A stretch of DNA of 64,000 nucleotides from Natronospirillum sp965602035 (GCA_965602035.1 OZ271919.1:1302001-1366000), one strand, 5' to 3'; counted from the stretch's first letter, positions 26,224 through 34,318 are shown. The notes: generated by a model not told the origin, from the sequence alone. Numbers and translations: made by a program.

Positions 26224-26632
26224 GAAGCTGCTCCAGGCGTTCAAGTAGCGCTTTCAGCATACGGTGATAGTGGGTCAGAATCTGCTCTGAGATCAGGCGT
26301 GCTGTTTCACGGTTGTACGTATGGGACGTCAGAGTACGACTTTTGATCATTGCCATCCACTGTTCACCGTCTTGAATCAGGCCTCGTTCAAATGCCAGGC
26401 GTAGCGCATCACGGCTGCCCTGGATATCGGCCTCACCCTGATTCAGGTAAAAATCTTTCACCGTGTTCCAGGCCAATTCGTAGGTGTATTCAAACGCCTG
26501 GATCAGGCCTTGTTCTTCGAGCTTGGACAAGGTCCGGATCTCGCTCAACGCCACCGCCTCGTCCAGCTCATTGAACGCGGCCCGGAAGTTCTGCAAACGT
26601 TGGTGCCAGCGAATATCCAATGGTTCTGACAT
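26216..26632 (-). CDS. HEPN-domain protein, HI0074-like (pair 1 toxin)
   Basis: 138 aa, all helical. It carries the HEPN RNase signature R-x4-H as SRTLTSHTYN near residue 100, and the conserved QAFEYTYELAWNTVKDFY segment of the HI0074 nucleotidyltransferase-substrate-binding family. GGAGG stands five bases before the ATG. It is the first gene of the pair and overlaps the nucleotidyltransferase by 8 bp. Toxicity through RNA cleavage is inferred from the family. Confidence 0.86.
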   Translation of the reverse strand: MSEPLDIRWHQRLQNFRAAFNELDEAVALSEIRTLSKLEEQGLIQAFEYTYELAWNTVKDFYLNQGEADIQGSRDALRLAFERGLIQDGEQWMAMIKSRTLTSHTYNRETARLISEQILTHYHRMLKALLERLEQLRD

Positions 26633-26799
26633 CAGTACCTCCCGAGGTCAGGCTGAGTGGCGACAACGCGGCTCAAGATTACCCTATTCAGCATGACCGC
26701 GGCCGGTATAGACCGTTCAATGATCGTTCAGACTGTCGACTTGAGACAATCAAACGTCATGGTAACCGACTCTGAGTGATTCTGACATTGCCAGGTTTG

Positions 26800-26857
26800 G
26801 GGCCGGCAGATGCGCCGGCAAGCCGGCTACGGCCTACAATTACCGCGGCGCCGGGGG
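26800..26857. repeat. REP-type palindrome, family A (1-2 units)
   Basis: GCCGGCAAGCCGGCTACGGC with a preceding GGGGCCGGCAGATGC and a trailing GCGGCGCCGGGG, between MNT/HEPN pair 1 and the Panacea pair. It ends five bases before the stop of the membrane-protein gene. Confidence 0.82.
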
Positions 26858-26861
26858 CTGG

Positions 26862-27179
26862 CTAACTCTTGCTCGGCTTTGCGACGTCCAGAACCTTGTC
26901 CAACAAAAGATGGACCTCTTCCACGCCACATTTGCGAGCCAACACAAGCAGGAAAACGAGCTCCATAATTCCGATAACCAAAGGACCTGTCCAGTTACCG
27001 AAATCCCGCAGAAATATCACATTCAGCAAAACGACAGTGATCAATACGAACAGAAAACGCTCTTCCATGCGTGCGTCCTGCTCGCCAACCAATTTGGCTT
27101 CCAACTGCTCGACCACCTGATCCGACTTACTGAAGTCGCTTTTTCCGGCATTCTGCAGTTGATCAAACTCGTCCGTCAT
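26862..27179 (-). CDS. Small two-span membrane protein, probable Panacea-linked toxin
   Basis: 105 aa. The first ~40 residues are soluble and acidic/helical (KSDQVVEQLEAKLVGEQDAR). Two hydrophobic helices follow (FLFVLITVVLLNVIFL and PLVIGIMELVFLLVLA) with a short hairpin between, then a soluble tail. Its ATG overlaps the stop of the DUF4065/Panacea gene (ATGA). Panacea-domain antitoxins pair with diverse toxins, some being small membrane proteins, so this is the likely toxin. No recognised domain. Confidence 0.7.
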   Translation of the reverse strand: MTDEFDQLQNAGKSDFSKSDQVVEQLEAKLVGEQDARMEERFLFVLITVVLLNVIFLRDFGNWTGPLVIGIMELVFLLVLARKCGVEEVHLLLDKVLDVAKPSKS

Positions 27180-27640
27180 GCGGTTGCCTGCTCTTCAGGC
27201 TCCGATGAGAATCGCTTTTTGTATTCTTCCTGGATATCACTCTGTGGAATAACGATATGTCTGTCTCCCGGACGGTAGTGTTTATACCAGGCGCTATCAG
27301 GCTCATGGACAATGGCCACAAGCTTGAAAGGATCCATTTCCGCAAGGTGCTCCACAGTGTCCTTGATCATCTGCAGCTCGTCGTCCTTCGCTTCTGAAGG
27401 GACACGACGAAATACATTACCCACCGGGCGCGAGCCAAATGCTGACACATGGCGATAGATCACTGGCAACACGGGGCCGTAATCCCATGCTTCAAAATGA
27501 CCGTCTTCAATCAGTTTTTTCCCATTGTGACGCCCAGCATAAAGCATGTGCGCAATGTAAAGCACCTTTTGCAGCTGCAGATTCGACAGCGACCAACCTG
27601 AGTGCTCACATGCCAGTTTTGCTGCTTCAAGAGCTTTCAT
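27176..27640 (-). CDS. Panacea (DUF4065/SocA-like) antitoxin domain protein
   Basis: 154 aa from ATG 27640 (GAGGGG upstream; the longer frame begins at TTG). The DUF4065 signature is clear: SLSNLQLQKVLYIAHMLYAG, then FEAWDYGPVLPVIYRHVSAFG. The domain is the hallmark of SocA and of the broad PanA antitoxin group that neutralises unrelated toxins by direct interaction. Translationally coupled to the membrane protein downstream. The GSRPVG and KHYRPGDRHIVIP segments fill the rest. Upstream to 28046 lies about 400 bp without a gene, partly REP. Confidence 0.85.
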   Translation of the reverse strand: MKALEAAKLACEHSGWSLSNLQLQKVLYIAHMLYAGRHNGKKLIEDGHFEAWDYGPVLPVIYRHVSAFGSRPVGNVFRRVPSEAKDDELQMIKDTVEHLAEMDPFKLVAIVHEPDSAWYKHYRPGDRHIVIPQSDIQEEYKKRFSSEPEEQATA

Positions 27641-27910
27641 TACAACCCCCCTCAATTGCGTTTACCATGCGCCAGAAGCACAAAGAATCGCCTCGCTATT
27701 CACTATTGTAGACTACCACGGAATAAAACCGATTCACTTCACCCGAGGAATGAATCTCAGGTCGTTGACGACAACTTTCCATGGATTTCACCCTGTTCAT
27801 TAATTAGAGCCAGCCGTCAACTGCTTGCGAATAGATCTCACGGTGCTTCATTGATAAAGGTGGAACTGACATCGCCCACGGACACCTTGGAGGTGCTGTT
27901 GGGATGATGC

Positions 27911-28016
27911 CCAGTGCGCGGCCAAGTGCGCCGGCAAGCCGGCCACGGCCTACATTACTCTGGCTACGTATCCTCAAACTGGCGCCGGCAAGCCGGCAAG
28001 CCGGCTACGGCCTACC
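27911..28016. repeat. REP-type palindrome cluster, family A (2 units) in a gene-free gap
   Basis: Units at about 27911-27953 and 27981-28016 (GGCGCCGGCAAGCCGGC, the second with a duplicated AAGCCGGC). They lie inside the 27641-28048 gap, which otherwise shows no open frame or RNA gene that can be supported. Confidence 0.82.
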
Positions 28017-28048
28017 TATGGCAGTGGAAAACTCCCCGTGTGCGGCTA

Positions 28049-29047
28049 TCAGGTATGAAATCGAACCAGTTCGTTGAGCAGCGGTGTGGCCTGAATGGTT
28101 CTCTGCGCGTCCCACGGTTTGCTTTCTTCACCCTTGTACCGGTGGCACAGACCCAGAAACCAGAGAAACCGGTGCAGACATCGGGTACGGTAGCAGGCCC
28201 GAGCAGTATCCTCCTCGCTCCATACCGTTGGGTCGGCTTCCGGGGCTTCACGGAGCATGGCAGGAAATGCCTGAAGAAAGCCATCTGCCACAACAATTTC
28301 GTCAGATTTTGAACGTGCGAGCCGGCTCAGCAGGTACAGGCTGAATGCGAACGACTGCTGAATAATCCCAAAGTCGGGGTAACCGTCCTCGTAGGCCCAG
28401 TTGAATTCGCTGGCAGCCGTTTTGAATAATAGCCAGTAAAGGTCGCCAGCCTTGTTTTCCTCCAGCAGTGCCTTCCCCTGTCGGGTGAGTACAAACCGCT
28501 TGCGATACTTCCGGATAAGGCCAGCGAGTTCCGCCAGCAACCGAATCTTGTTCAGCTCCGGGAGTTCATTTTCAGACCGCACACGGCTCATGTGGCGCAG
28601 CCGGAAATCATCGCCAATATGTTCCCAGTACGCCAATGCAATGTCTCGGCACAACTGGCGTGGCAGGTTGCCGGTCTGGGTGTGTTTGGCACCTTCGTCT
28701 CCGATTCCGCGGAGTAACCTCCGCATGAGAAACATTGCGGGAATGGAGTCAGTTGGGCCGTCCGGTCGATGCCATTCAATCAAGTCCTGTGAATCAAACG
28801 GGAAATGAAGGAACCGATGCATCTGCTCCGCGGTCAGACCCTGAAAATCGTCAATTACCCGGTGGTTCTGCTGCGTCTGCCAGTTCGCGACAAAGGCTTT
28901 CAGGTCGTCTTCCGACTCAAAGCTACCATGCTCCTGCACCAGCGACTGCAGGCCTTGCAAGGCATCGGTTGCCGGGTTCAGACAACAATGTTTGTGTTTC
29001 TTGCCGCTGCCACAGGGGCACGGGTCATTCCGGCCGATCTTCGCCAT
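28049..29047 (-). CDS. SEC-C motif protein, function unknown
   Basis: 332 aa from ATG 29047; the longer frame begins at a TTG. The N-terminus MAKIGRNDPCPCGSGKKHKH followed by CC is a SEC-C zinc-binding motif (C-x-C-x8-C-C/H). The remainder is mostly helical, with no domain I recognise; FVLTRQGKALLEE resembles a winged-helix tip. It overlaps the DUF6429 gene upstream by 23 bp, so the two are one cassette. SEC-C occurs in many adaptor or helicase-associated proteins, so it gives no function on its own. Confidence 0.8.
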   Translation of the reverse strand: MAKIGRNDPCPCGSGKKHKHCCLNPATDALQGLQSLVQEHGSFESEDDLKAFVANWQTQQNHRVIDDFQGLTAEQMHRFLHFPFDSQDLIEWHRPDGPTDSIPAMFLMRRLLRGIGDEGAKHTQTGNLPRQLCRDIALAYWEHIGDDFRLRHMSRVRSENELPELNKIRLLAELAGLIRKYRKRFVLTRQGKALLEENKAGDLYWLLFKTAASEFNWAYEDGYPDFGIIQQSFAFSLYLLSRLARSKSDEIVVADGFLQAFPAMLREAPEADPTVWSEEDTARACYRTRCLHRFLWFLGLCHRYKGEESKPWDAQRTIQATPLLNELVRFHT

Positions 29048-29270
29048 GTTTTGCAAAATGCCTGATCAGTTGTCGCTCGGCTTCCTCCAGACCTTCCGGT
29101 GTGAAGCAAACGGATTTGGCTTTCCCGACAGGGTTTTCGATCAGGCCTTTTTCGTGCAGACGGTTCATTACGTCAAAATCAATGCCCTTCCAGGCCCTGC
29201 CGCCATCGTGAAGTGTCAGCCTCAGTACCGCCAGAACGGCGGCATCCACCTTTTCTTCGTCGAGTTCCAT
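29025..29270 (-). CDS. DUF6429-like small protein
   Basis: 81 aa, probably a small winged-helix-like fold: MELDEEKVDAAVLAVLRLTL, WKGIDFDVMNRLHEKGLIEN, then VCFTPEGLEEAERQL. It matches the general pattern of the DUF6429 family. GGAG lies seven bases before the ATG. It leads a two-gene unit with the SEC-C protein. Might be a regulator or adaptor; no function is known. Confidence 0.75.
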   Translation of the reverse strand: MELDEEKVDAAVLAVLRLTLHDGGRAWKGIDFDVMNRLHEKGLIENPVGKAKSVCFTPEGLEEAERQLIRHFAKHGEDRPE

Positions 29271-29349
29271 TGCTACGCTCCAGTTCCTCGGACAGTTTCG
29301 TTACAGTCAGTCTGTGGCTTTCACCGTAGCCGTTCAAGGGAATGGGATG

Positions 29350-29536
29350 CCGAGTGCGCGGCCAAGTGCGCCGGCAAGTGCGCGGCCAAGGCCGCTACGG
29401 CCTACATTACCTTGGCACCGAACTCTATAGGCAGAAGCTGCCTTGGCAGCGCCGGAGGGATGGCGCCGGCAAGCCGGCTACGGCCTACATTACCTTGGCA
29501 CCTAACTCTGTAGGCAGAAGCTGCCTTGGCAGCGCC
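29350..29536. repeat. REP-type palindrome cluster, family A (largest, 4 units)
   Basis: Units at about 29350-29405, 29426-29453, 29462-29488 and 29509-29536, with a repeated block of TACATTACCTTGGCACC plus flanking sequence between them. This shows the cluster grew by duplicating REP-spacer-REP segments. It fills the 29271-29604 gap, which contains no gene. Confidence 0.85.
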
Positions 29537-29604
29537 CCGGAGCAACGCGACGGGAGCCTTGGCGAGGTTCTGTGCGCGTGCAAGGACGCAGCCCACAGGT
29601 GGTC

Positions 29605-30153
29605 TCACCCCGTGGGCTTATTCAGGTCATAATCCTGAAACTCAACTCGAAGCGGAGCCAGGTCGTTTCTGATCGATGGGAAAGCGCTCAGCAAATAGTT
29701 CACGATCGCGTTCTGAGTATCGGCGAACTGCTTTGACACCTGCTTTGCGATTGCCAACGCTGCCACCAGATCATCAGCGCATTCCATATACTCGTGAACC
29801 AGTTGATTTCGAATCTGCCGCCTAGCCAACCAGTCCTCGGTGCTCGCAATTACACCCAGACGCTCGGCCCTACTCAGGTTTTCAATCTGGCTGGAGGTGG
29901 ATTCTGCCAGGGCCTCCAGCCAGAGAGGTATCGCTCTTGCAGCGAGTGTATCCTGCAGTCGAGCAAAGCGAGAAACGAAGGCTTCCAACACAACGGCTTC
30001 GTCTGGATGATCATCCAGCGCGCTGACCCATTTCACATCAACGTTTCGATCGACAAACAACTGCCGCCAACTGTACGCCAGGTGATTGAATTCTCTGCGC
30101 GTCGTATCAAGCGTCGCCAGAAGCCTTGTTCTGTTGGTCGGCACACGATTCAT
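29605..30153 (-). CDS. HepT-type HEPN RNase toxin (pair 2)
   Basis: 182 aa, helical. The HEPN motif is IRNQLVHEYME (R-x4-H-x-Y) at about residues 113-123, the exact site that the partner nucleotidyltransferase modifies at the Tyr in known HepT proteins. Longer than the usual 130-140 aa HepT. Its ATG overlaps the stop of the nucleotidyltransferase gene (ATGA). Unrelated in detail to the HEPN at 26216-26632 and in reverse gene order. Confidence 0.86.
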   Translation of the reverse strand: MNRVPTNRTRLLATLDTTRREFNHLAYSWRQLFVDRNVDVKWVSALDDHPDEAVVLEAFVSRFARLQDTLAARAIPLWLEALAESTSSQIENLSRAERLGVIASTEDWLARRQIRNQLVHEYMECADDLVAALAIAKQVSKQFADTQNAIVNYLLSAFPSIRNDLAPLRVEFQDYDLNKPTG

Positions 30154-30449
30154 ACGCGTTGGGCCTGTTCCAGGATATGTTGATAAAACGGTGTTATCTG
30201 AGTCGTCGGGTCTTTGACCACCACATCAAATCGGCGTTCACCCAATGCCATCTGGAGCCGTGCGTTCAACCGCAATTTTTTGCGAAACTTGTCGTCAATC
30301 GGTTGTGCCGACACAATCAGTAGATCAATATCCCCGCCTTTGGCGAAGTCATCCAGACGAGAACCGAAGACGTGCACGATCACATCGTCACCAAACACCT
30401 GTGTAACCAACTCTTTGATAGTATGACGCTGTTGCAGAGTCAATCTCAT
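30150..30449 (-). CDS. MntA-type nucleotidyltransferase antitoxin (pair 2)
   Basis: 99 aa from ATG 30449 (GAGGAG seven bases upstream; an upstream frame start lacks one). The active site is HVFGSRLDDFAKGGDIDLLI, a GS-x9-D-x-D variant one residue short of the classical spacing. RRFDVVVKD may supply the third acidic residue. It precedes the HEPN toxin gene, the order typical of MntA-HepT operons, and probably silences it by adenylylation. Confidence 0.86.
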   Translation of the reverse strand: MRLTLQQRHTIKELVTQVFGDDVIVHVFGSRLDDFAKGGDIDLLIVSAQPIDDKFRKKLRLNARLQMALGERRFDVVVKDPTTQITPFYQHILEQAQRV

Positions 30450-30517
30450 AGCTTTGCTCCTCTCTGACAACAGTATAACGCATAGCGTGGTTTAGGCAGC
30501 CACGTGCCAGTGGCCTT

Positions 30518-30544
30518 GTAGGCCGTAGCTGCCTTGGCAGCGCC
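30518..30544. repeat. REP-type palindrome, family A (1 unit)
   Basis: GTAGGCCGTAGCTGCC to GGCAGCGCC, ending on the stop codon of the rmlB-like gene. It is the right border of the REP-separated cassette series. Confidence 0.82.
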
Positions 30545-31491
30545 TATAAAAGCCGCCGTAGCCCGTCTCTCAACGATACGGTTGGCTGCCAACCAAGCAC
30601 CTCCCGCGTTTCCTGCAGCGGCATCCAATACCCGAAATCATGCCCGGGCCGATCGTCGACAAACGTTATTAACTGCCTCGCTGGGTGCACCGGCCCAAAC
30701 TGATGCTCGTCGGCCAGATCACAAAGGGTCTCGATGAGTTCCAGGTTGCTGACGGGCGCACCGAAACCGAAATGGTATGCCTTTCCTGGTTCACCAAGCT
30801 CCGCTGCATCCAGCAGCCCCTGCACATGGTCGTCGACCCAGAGCCAGTCGCGTTGTTGCTGCCCGTTACCGTAGATGGGAATTGGCTCCCCGCTACGCAG
30901 ACATTCGATGGCTTTCGGAATCAGTTTCTCAGGATGCTGAAACAGCCCGAAATTGTTGCAACTATGGGTCAGTATTATTGGCAACCCGTAGGTGCGATGC
31001 CATGCCATGGCCAGGTGGTCCCCACTGGCCTTCGTGGCGGCGTACGGCGAACCGGGCCGATAACGCACTGCCTCTGGTCGAACATCCCCCGCGTCTATCT
31101 CACCGAATACCTCGTCCGTAGAAACCACTACCACTTTGGGTACATGGTGCTGTCGACACGCCTCCAGTACCTCAAACGTACCGAGCACATTACTGGTCAC
31201 AAACGGCTCCGGGCTATCGATCGAGCGGTCCACATGGCTCTCGGCCGCAAGATGGAACACGCAATCCGGTTGCTCGGCACCAATCACCTGCTCAACTACC
31301 TCTGGGGCCGCAACGTCTTCCTGCACGAACCGGTACCGATCACTTGCCTGAATACCTTCAAGAGCGTCGGGCGAGGCCGCATAGGTCAGTTTGTCGATGT
31401 TCACGACCCGGCAGGCCGTATGGTTTAAAAGCTCTCGCACCAGCGCTGAGCCGATGAAGCCAGAACCGCCGGTGATCAATATCGTCTGCAT
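30544..31491 (-). CDS. rmlB: dTDP-glucose 4,6-dehydratase-like SDR (RmlB family), short C-terminus
   Basis: 315 aa. The Rossmann signature ITGGSGFIGSALVREL and the RmlB-type active site (STDEVFGEI, then YAATKASGDHLAMAWH) are intact, as are CNNFGLFQHPEKLIP and GNGQQQRDWLWVDDH. It would convert dTDP-glucose to the 4-keto-6-deoxy sugar. Typical RmlB is 340-360 aa; here translation stops right at a REP unit, so the last helix is probably lost. No rmlA, rmlC or rmlD in the window, so it either depends on genes elsewhere or uses another nucleotide sugar. Confidence 0.83.
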   Translation of the reverse strand: MQTILITGGSGFIGSALVRELLNHTACRVVNIDKLTYAASPDALEGIQASDRYRFVQEDVAAPEVVEQVIGAEQPDCVFHLAAESHVDRSIDSPEPFVTSNVLGTFEVLEACRQHHVPKVVVVSTDEVFGEIDAGDVRPEAVRYRPGSPYAATKASGDHLAMAWHRTYGLPIILTHSCNNFGLFQHPEKLIPKAIECLRSGEPIPIYGNGQQQRDWLWVDDHVQGLLDAAELGEPGKAYHFGFGAPVSNLELIETLCDLADEHQFGPVHPARQLITFVDDRPGHDFGYWMPLQETREVLGWQPTVSLRDGLRRLL

Positions 31492-31578
31492 ACATTTACC
31501 CGCGATTTAATGCGCCGTGCGTGCCAGGAATGTAGGCAGTGGGCTTGCCCATGCATCGTTCCGTGGCATAGTCGAAGA

Positions 31579-31603
31579 ATCGCAGCCTCCGGCAGCTCCT
31601 ACT
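31579..31603. repeat. REP-type repeat, family B (1 unit)
   Basis: Inverse of GTAGGAGCTGCCGGAGGC, touching the stop codon of the leftward WecA-like gene; the boundary reads TAG-TAG-GAG on that strand. Confidence 0.8.
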
Positions 31604-32672
31604 ATTGGCGGCCAATATTGAACCAACGCGCGATCCGCCAGGCGTGTGACAATACGAAGCTGTGCATCAGCGCGCTAATCAGGAACAGCACCAGAGACAG
31701 CCACTCCGGTGCCGCGAGCCATTCCAGGCCAATACCGACGCTGGCCAGAAACACTGCCCAACCTAGGATAATAAGCAACGTGGTAGATTCGGAGAAACGC
31801 GCCCGCAAGAATATGTGGTGGACGTGTGTGCGGTCCGGATGGAACGGCGAGCGGCCCCGCTGCAGCCGGCGGAAAAACGTCAGTGTCATGTCCGTCAGCG
31901 GCACGGCCACCAGCCAGAGCGCGGTGACCGGATTCATCACGGCGTTGTCACCCTGGCTGTAACGCACAAGGAACGCCACCGCGACGAAACCCAATAGGGT
32001 GGAGCCGGCGTCACCCATGAAGATTTTCGTCGTGGTGTTGGGGAACACATGCAGGTTGAACAACAGATACGCGGCCAGCGCCCCGATCATCAAGATCAGG
32101 ATCATCTCCGAGGTATCGGATACCTCATTATTCAGCAGCACAAACAGGCCAACAAAGGTCACCAGCGCGAGCCCGCCGGCCAGGCCGTCCATACCGTCTA
32201 TCAGGTTGTAGGCATTAATAACGGCAACCACACCCAGCACCGTCATGGGTACCGACAGTATACCCAGTTGAACCACCCAGCCCGGTACCAATTCTCCGAA
32301 GCTCAGCAGCGTATCCCCGACGCCGAACGCCAAAACGAACCCTGCTAGCATCTGGGCCAGCAACCGGAGCTTATAACTCATGGTGAACCGGTCGTCGTAG
32401 GCCCCCACAAAGGTAACAAGGCCGCAGGCGCCCAGCAGCCACAGTATTGACGACGTTTTCGGAAGGAGGAGAAGAGCCAGGCCACCGACCACAAGAAACA
32501 TCACCACACCACCGAGCAATGGCACAGAGCCGGCATGGCGCTTTCTAGTGTCGGGGGCGTCTGTCCAGCCGTAGCGGAAAGTCAGCGGGGTAAGCACCGT
32601 GATCAGGAATACCGCAAACAGAAAACTGAATACGAAATACAACAGCTCTGCAGGCAACTCCGTACCCGGCAC
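31602..32672 (-). CDS. WecA/MraY-family undecaprenyl-phosphate sugar-1-phosphate transferase, copy 1
   Basis: 356 aa, about eleven membrane spans, GTG start with GAGGGGG just upstream. It transfers HexNAc-1-phosphate onto undecaprenyl phosphate, the first membrane step of a Wzx/Wzy polymer. Motifs: DAPDTRKRHAGSVPLLGG, AYDDRF, NAYNLIDGMDGLAGGLAL, FMGDAGSTLLGF and the His-rich RTHVHHIFLRARFS loop. Divergent from a paralogue 190 bp away. The precise sugar cannot be inferred. Confidence 0.92.
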   Translation of the reverse strand: MPGTELPAELLYFVFSFLFAVFLITVLTPLTFRYGWTDAPDTRKRHAGSVPLLGGVVMFLVVGGLALLLLPKTSSILWLLGACGLVTFVGAYDDRFTMSYKLRLLAQMLAGFVLAFGVGDTLLSFGELVPGWVVQLGILSVPMTVLGVVAVINAYNLIDGMDGLAGGLALVTFVGLFVLLNNEVSDTSEMILILMIGALAAYLLFNLHVFPNTTTKIFMGDAGSTLLGFVAVAFLVRYSQGDNAVMNPVTALWLVAVPLTDMTLTFFRRLQRGRSPFHPDRTHVHHIFLRARFSESTTLLIILGWAVFLASVGIGLEWLAAPEWLSLVLFLISALMHSFVLSHAWRIARWFNIGRQ

Positions 32673-32861
32673 GGTACCCCCTCGACTGGAACAGGATCAA
32701 AAATGGCGTGGAACGCCAAGTATCGCACAGAAAAGTGGGTGCGGGGATGCCGGAATGTGAACTGGCGCACCTTTTCCATGTGAGAAACCGACTCTTTCCG
32801 AGAGCGCCATACACTGTTCATAAAGCAATGCTAAACTGCTCTTATTATTTTCTCTTCAGCA

Positions 32862-33953
32862 ATGGACGCTATGGCCGAGTTCTTCACTGCTTTTATCGGC
32901 GTATTTGTCGCCGCCTATATTCTGGTGCCGGTATCCCAGTCCATCGGGCTCGTGGATAAGCCGGATGACCGCAAACACCACACCGGTGCCGTGCCTCTGG
33001 TAGGCGGCATAGCCATTTTTGCCAGCATGGCGCTCGCTTCGCTGATTTTTGTGCCGCGCAGCGCCGATATGACCTACCTGCTGGCTGCCAGCGCATTATT
33101 GGTAATGACCGGGTCTCTGGATGATCGCTATCACCTGAACGTGCGCGTTCGGCTGGCCGTGCAGGCGATCAGTGCCGGGCTGCTGATCTGGGGCGCGCAC
33201 ATTGAACTGCTGGGGTTCGGCACATTGTTTGCGCCACTCTGGGACCAGGCAATCAACCTGCACTGGCTGAGTGTGCCGGTAACCATTCTGGCCATCGTCG
33301 GCATGATCAACGCGTTCAACATGATCGACGGGCTTGATGGGCTGTCTGCCGGGCTGAGCCTGATCACCGCGCTCGCACTGTTCTCCCTGCTCGGCACCAC
33401 TATTGGCGATGGTGCCTCGAACATACTGTTATTGATGATCGGCGCCCTTACGGCTTACCTGATGCTGAACCTGCACTGGTTCCCGAAATGGTCGCCCAAA
33501 ATATTTCTGGGGGATGCAGGCTCCATGCTGCTGGGGCTGGTGATCACGGCGTTTCTGATTCGTTATTCCCAAGGCACTAAGGAACTATTCATGCCGGTCA
33601 CAGCGTTATGGCTGGTGGCCGTGCCGCTGATGGACATACTTGTGACAACGTTACGGCGCGTAAGGCATGGCAGAAGTGCATTCCGGCCGGACCGGACGCA
33701 CATACACCATATATTCCTGCGGGCGAAGCTTAGCCCGAAAACGACATTGGTTTTGATTCTGGGGGTTCAGGCACTCGCGGCGGGAACAGGCGTATTGCTG
33801 GAACGCCTGCAGGTGAATGCGCTGTGGTCACTGGCGGGGTTTGTATTGCTGTTTATTCTGTATCTGGAATTCGTGAAGCACGCGTTCCAGGTGGCGAAGT
33901 TTATACGGGGATTAGGCCGCGGGCCTGATGCGCCGGATCACCGTAATCCCTGA
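32862..33953 (+). CDS. WecA/MraY-family undecaprenyl-phosphate sugar-1-phosphate transferase, copy 2
   Basis: 363 aa, same topology and motifs as copy 1: DKPDDRKHHTGAVPLVGG, SLDDRY, NAFNMIDGLDGLSAGLSL, FLGDAGSMLLGL and DRTHIHHIFLRAKLS. The start could be ATG 32862 or ATG 32871. It faces away from copy 1. Two initiating transferases in one region imply either two glycans with different first sugars or a duplication under divergence. Confidence 0.92.
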   Translation: MDAMAEFFTAFIGVFVAAYILVPVSQSIGLVDKPDDRKHHTGAVPLVGGIAIFASMALASLIFVPRSADMTYLLAASALLVMTGSLDDRYHLNVRVRLAVQAISAGLLIWGAHIELLGFGTLFAPLWDQAINLHWLSVPVTILAIVGMINAFNMIDGLDGLSAGLSLITALALFSLLGTTIGDGASNILLLMIGALTAYLMLNLHWFPKWSPKIFLGDAGSMLLGLVITAFLIRYSQGTKELFMPVTALWLVAVPLMDILVTTLRRVRHGRSAFRPDRTHIHHIFLRAKLSPKTTLVLILGVQALAAGTGVLLERLQVNALWSLAGFVLLFILYLEFVKHAFQVAKFIRGLGRGPDAPDHRNP

Positions 33954-34105
33954 CTGGATTAACGCGCAGAATCGGCGCCTGATTTGTAGGATTTGACCGC
34001 TACATGGCGTTCTCGCTCACGCATCGACGTCACGGCACAATGCTCGCCCGAGGACGCAACCAAAAGGTGGTGAGCAGCCCCGAGGCCCAGCAATGGAGTT
34101 GGAGC

Positions 34106-34318
34106 TTACTGGGAATTACTCCCTGCGTCACAAGTATTAGCAACTTCTGTTCGATTTTGTACAGGCATTCCTTGCCCCTGACGGAATTTCTGTTCCAAAT
34201 CGTCCGGCCGCACGTCACCTGAAATCAATAATTTAATCCGTTCTCTTCGATAGTGTTCCGGGAAAAGCTCCCGCTCGATCATCTGGCGGCGAATCTCTTC
34301 AATCAGGTCAGCGCTCAT
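34106..34318 (-). CDS. Small hypothetical protein downstream of the Ntn-hydrolase-like gene
   Basis: 70 aa, charged and helical in its first 45 residues (MSADLIEEIRRQMIERELFP, then HYRRERIKLLI). AGGAGC stands seven bases before the ATG, and the gene follows the proteasome-like gene by 23 bp on the same strand, so a two-gene unit is likely. No domain recognised. The C-terminal ~15 residues are low in conservation signals and may be a read-out into flanking DNA. Confidence 0.5.
   Translation of the reverse strand: MSADLIEEIRRQMIERELFPEHYRRERIKLLISGDVRPDDLEQKFRQGQGMPVQNRTEVANTCDAGSNSQ

Noticed and set aside
24250..30546. REP clusters between TA cassettes as integron attC sites
   Set aside because: No GTTRRRY/RYYYAAC core pairs, no integrase gene, cassettes in both orientations, and the same repeats occur between ordinary genes at 5.2 and 18.4 kb.
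34004..34222. 72-codon rightward frame
   Set aside because: Antisense to the small gene at 34106-34318, which has a ribosome site and follows the Ntn-like gene.
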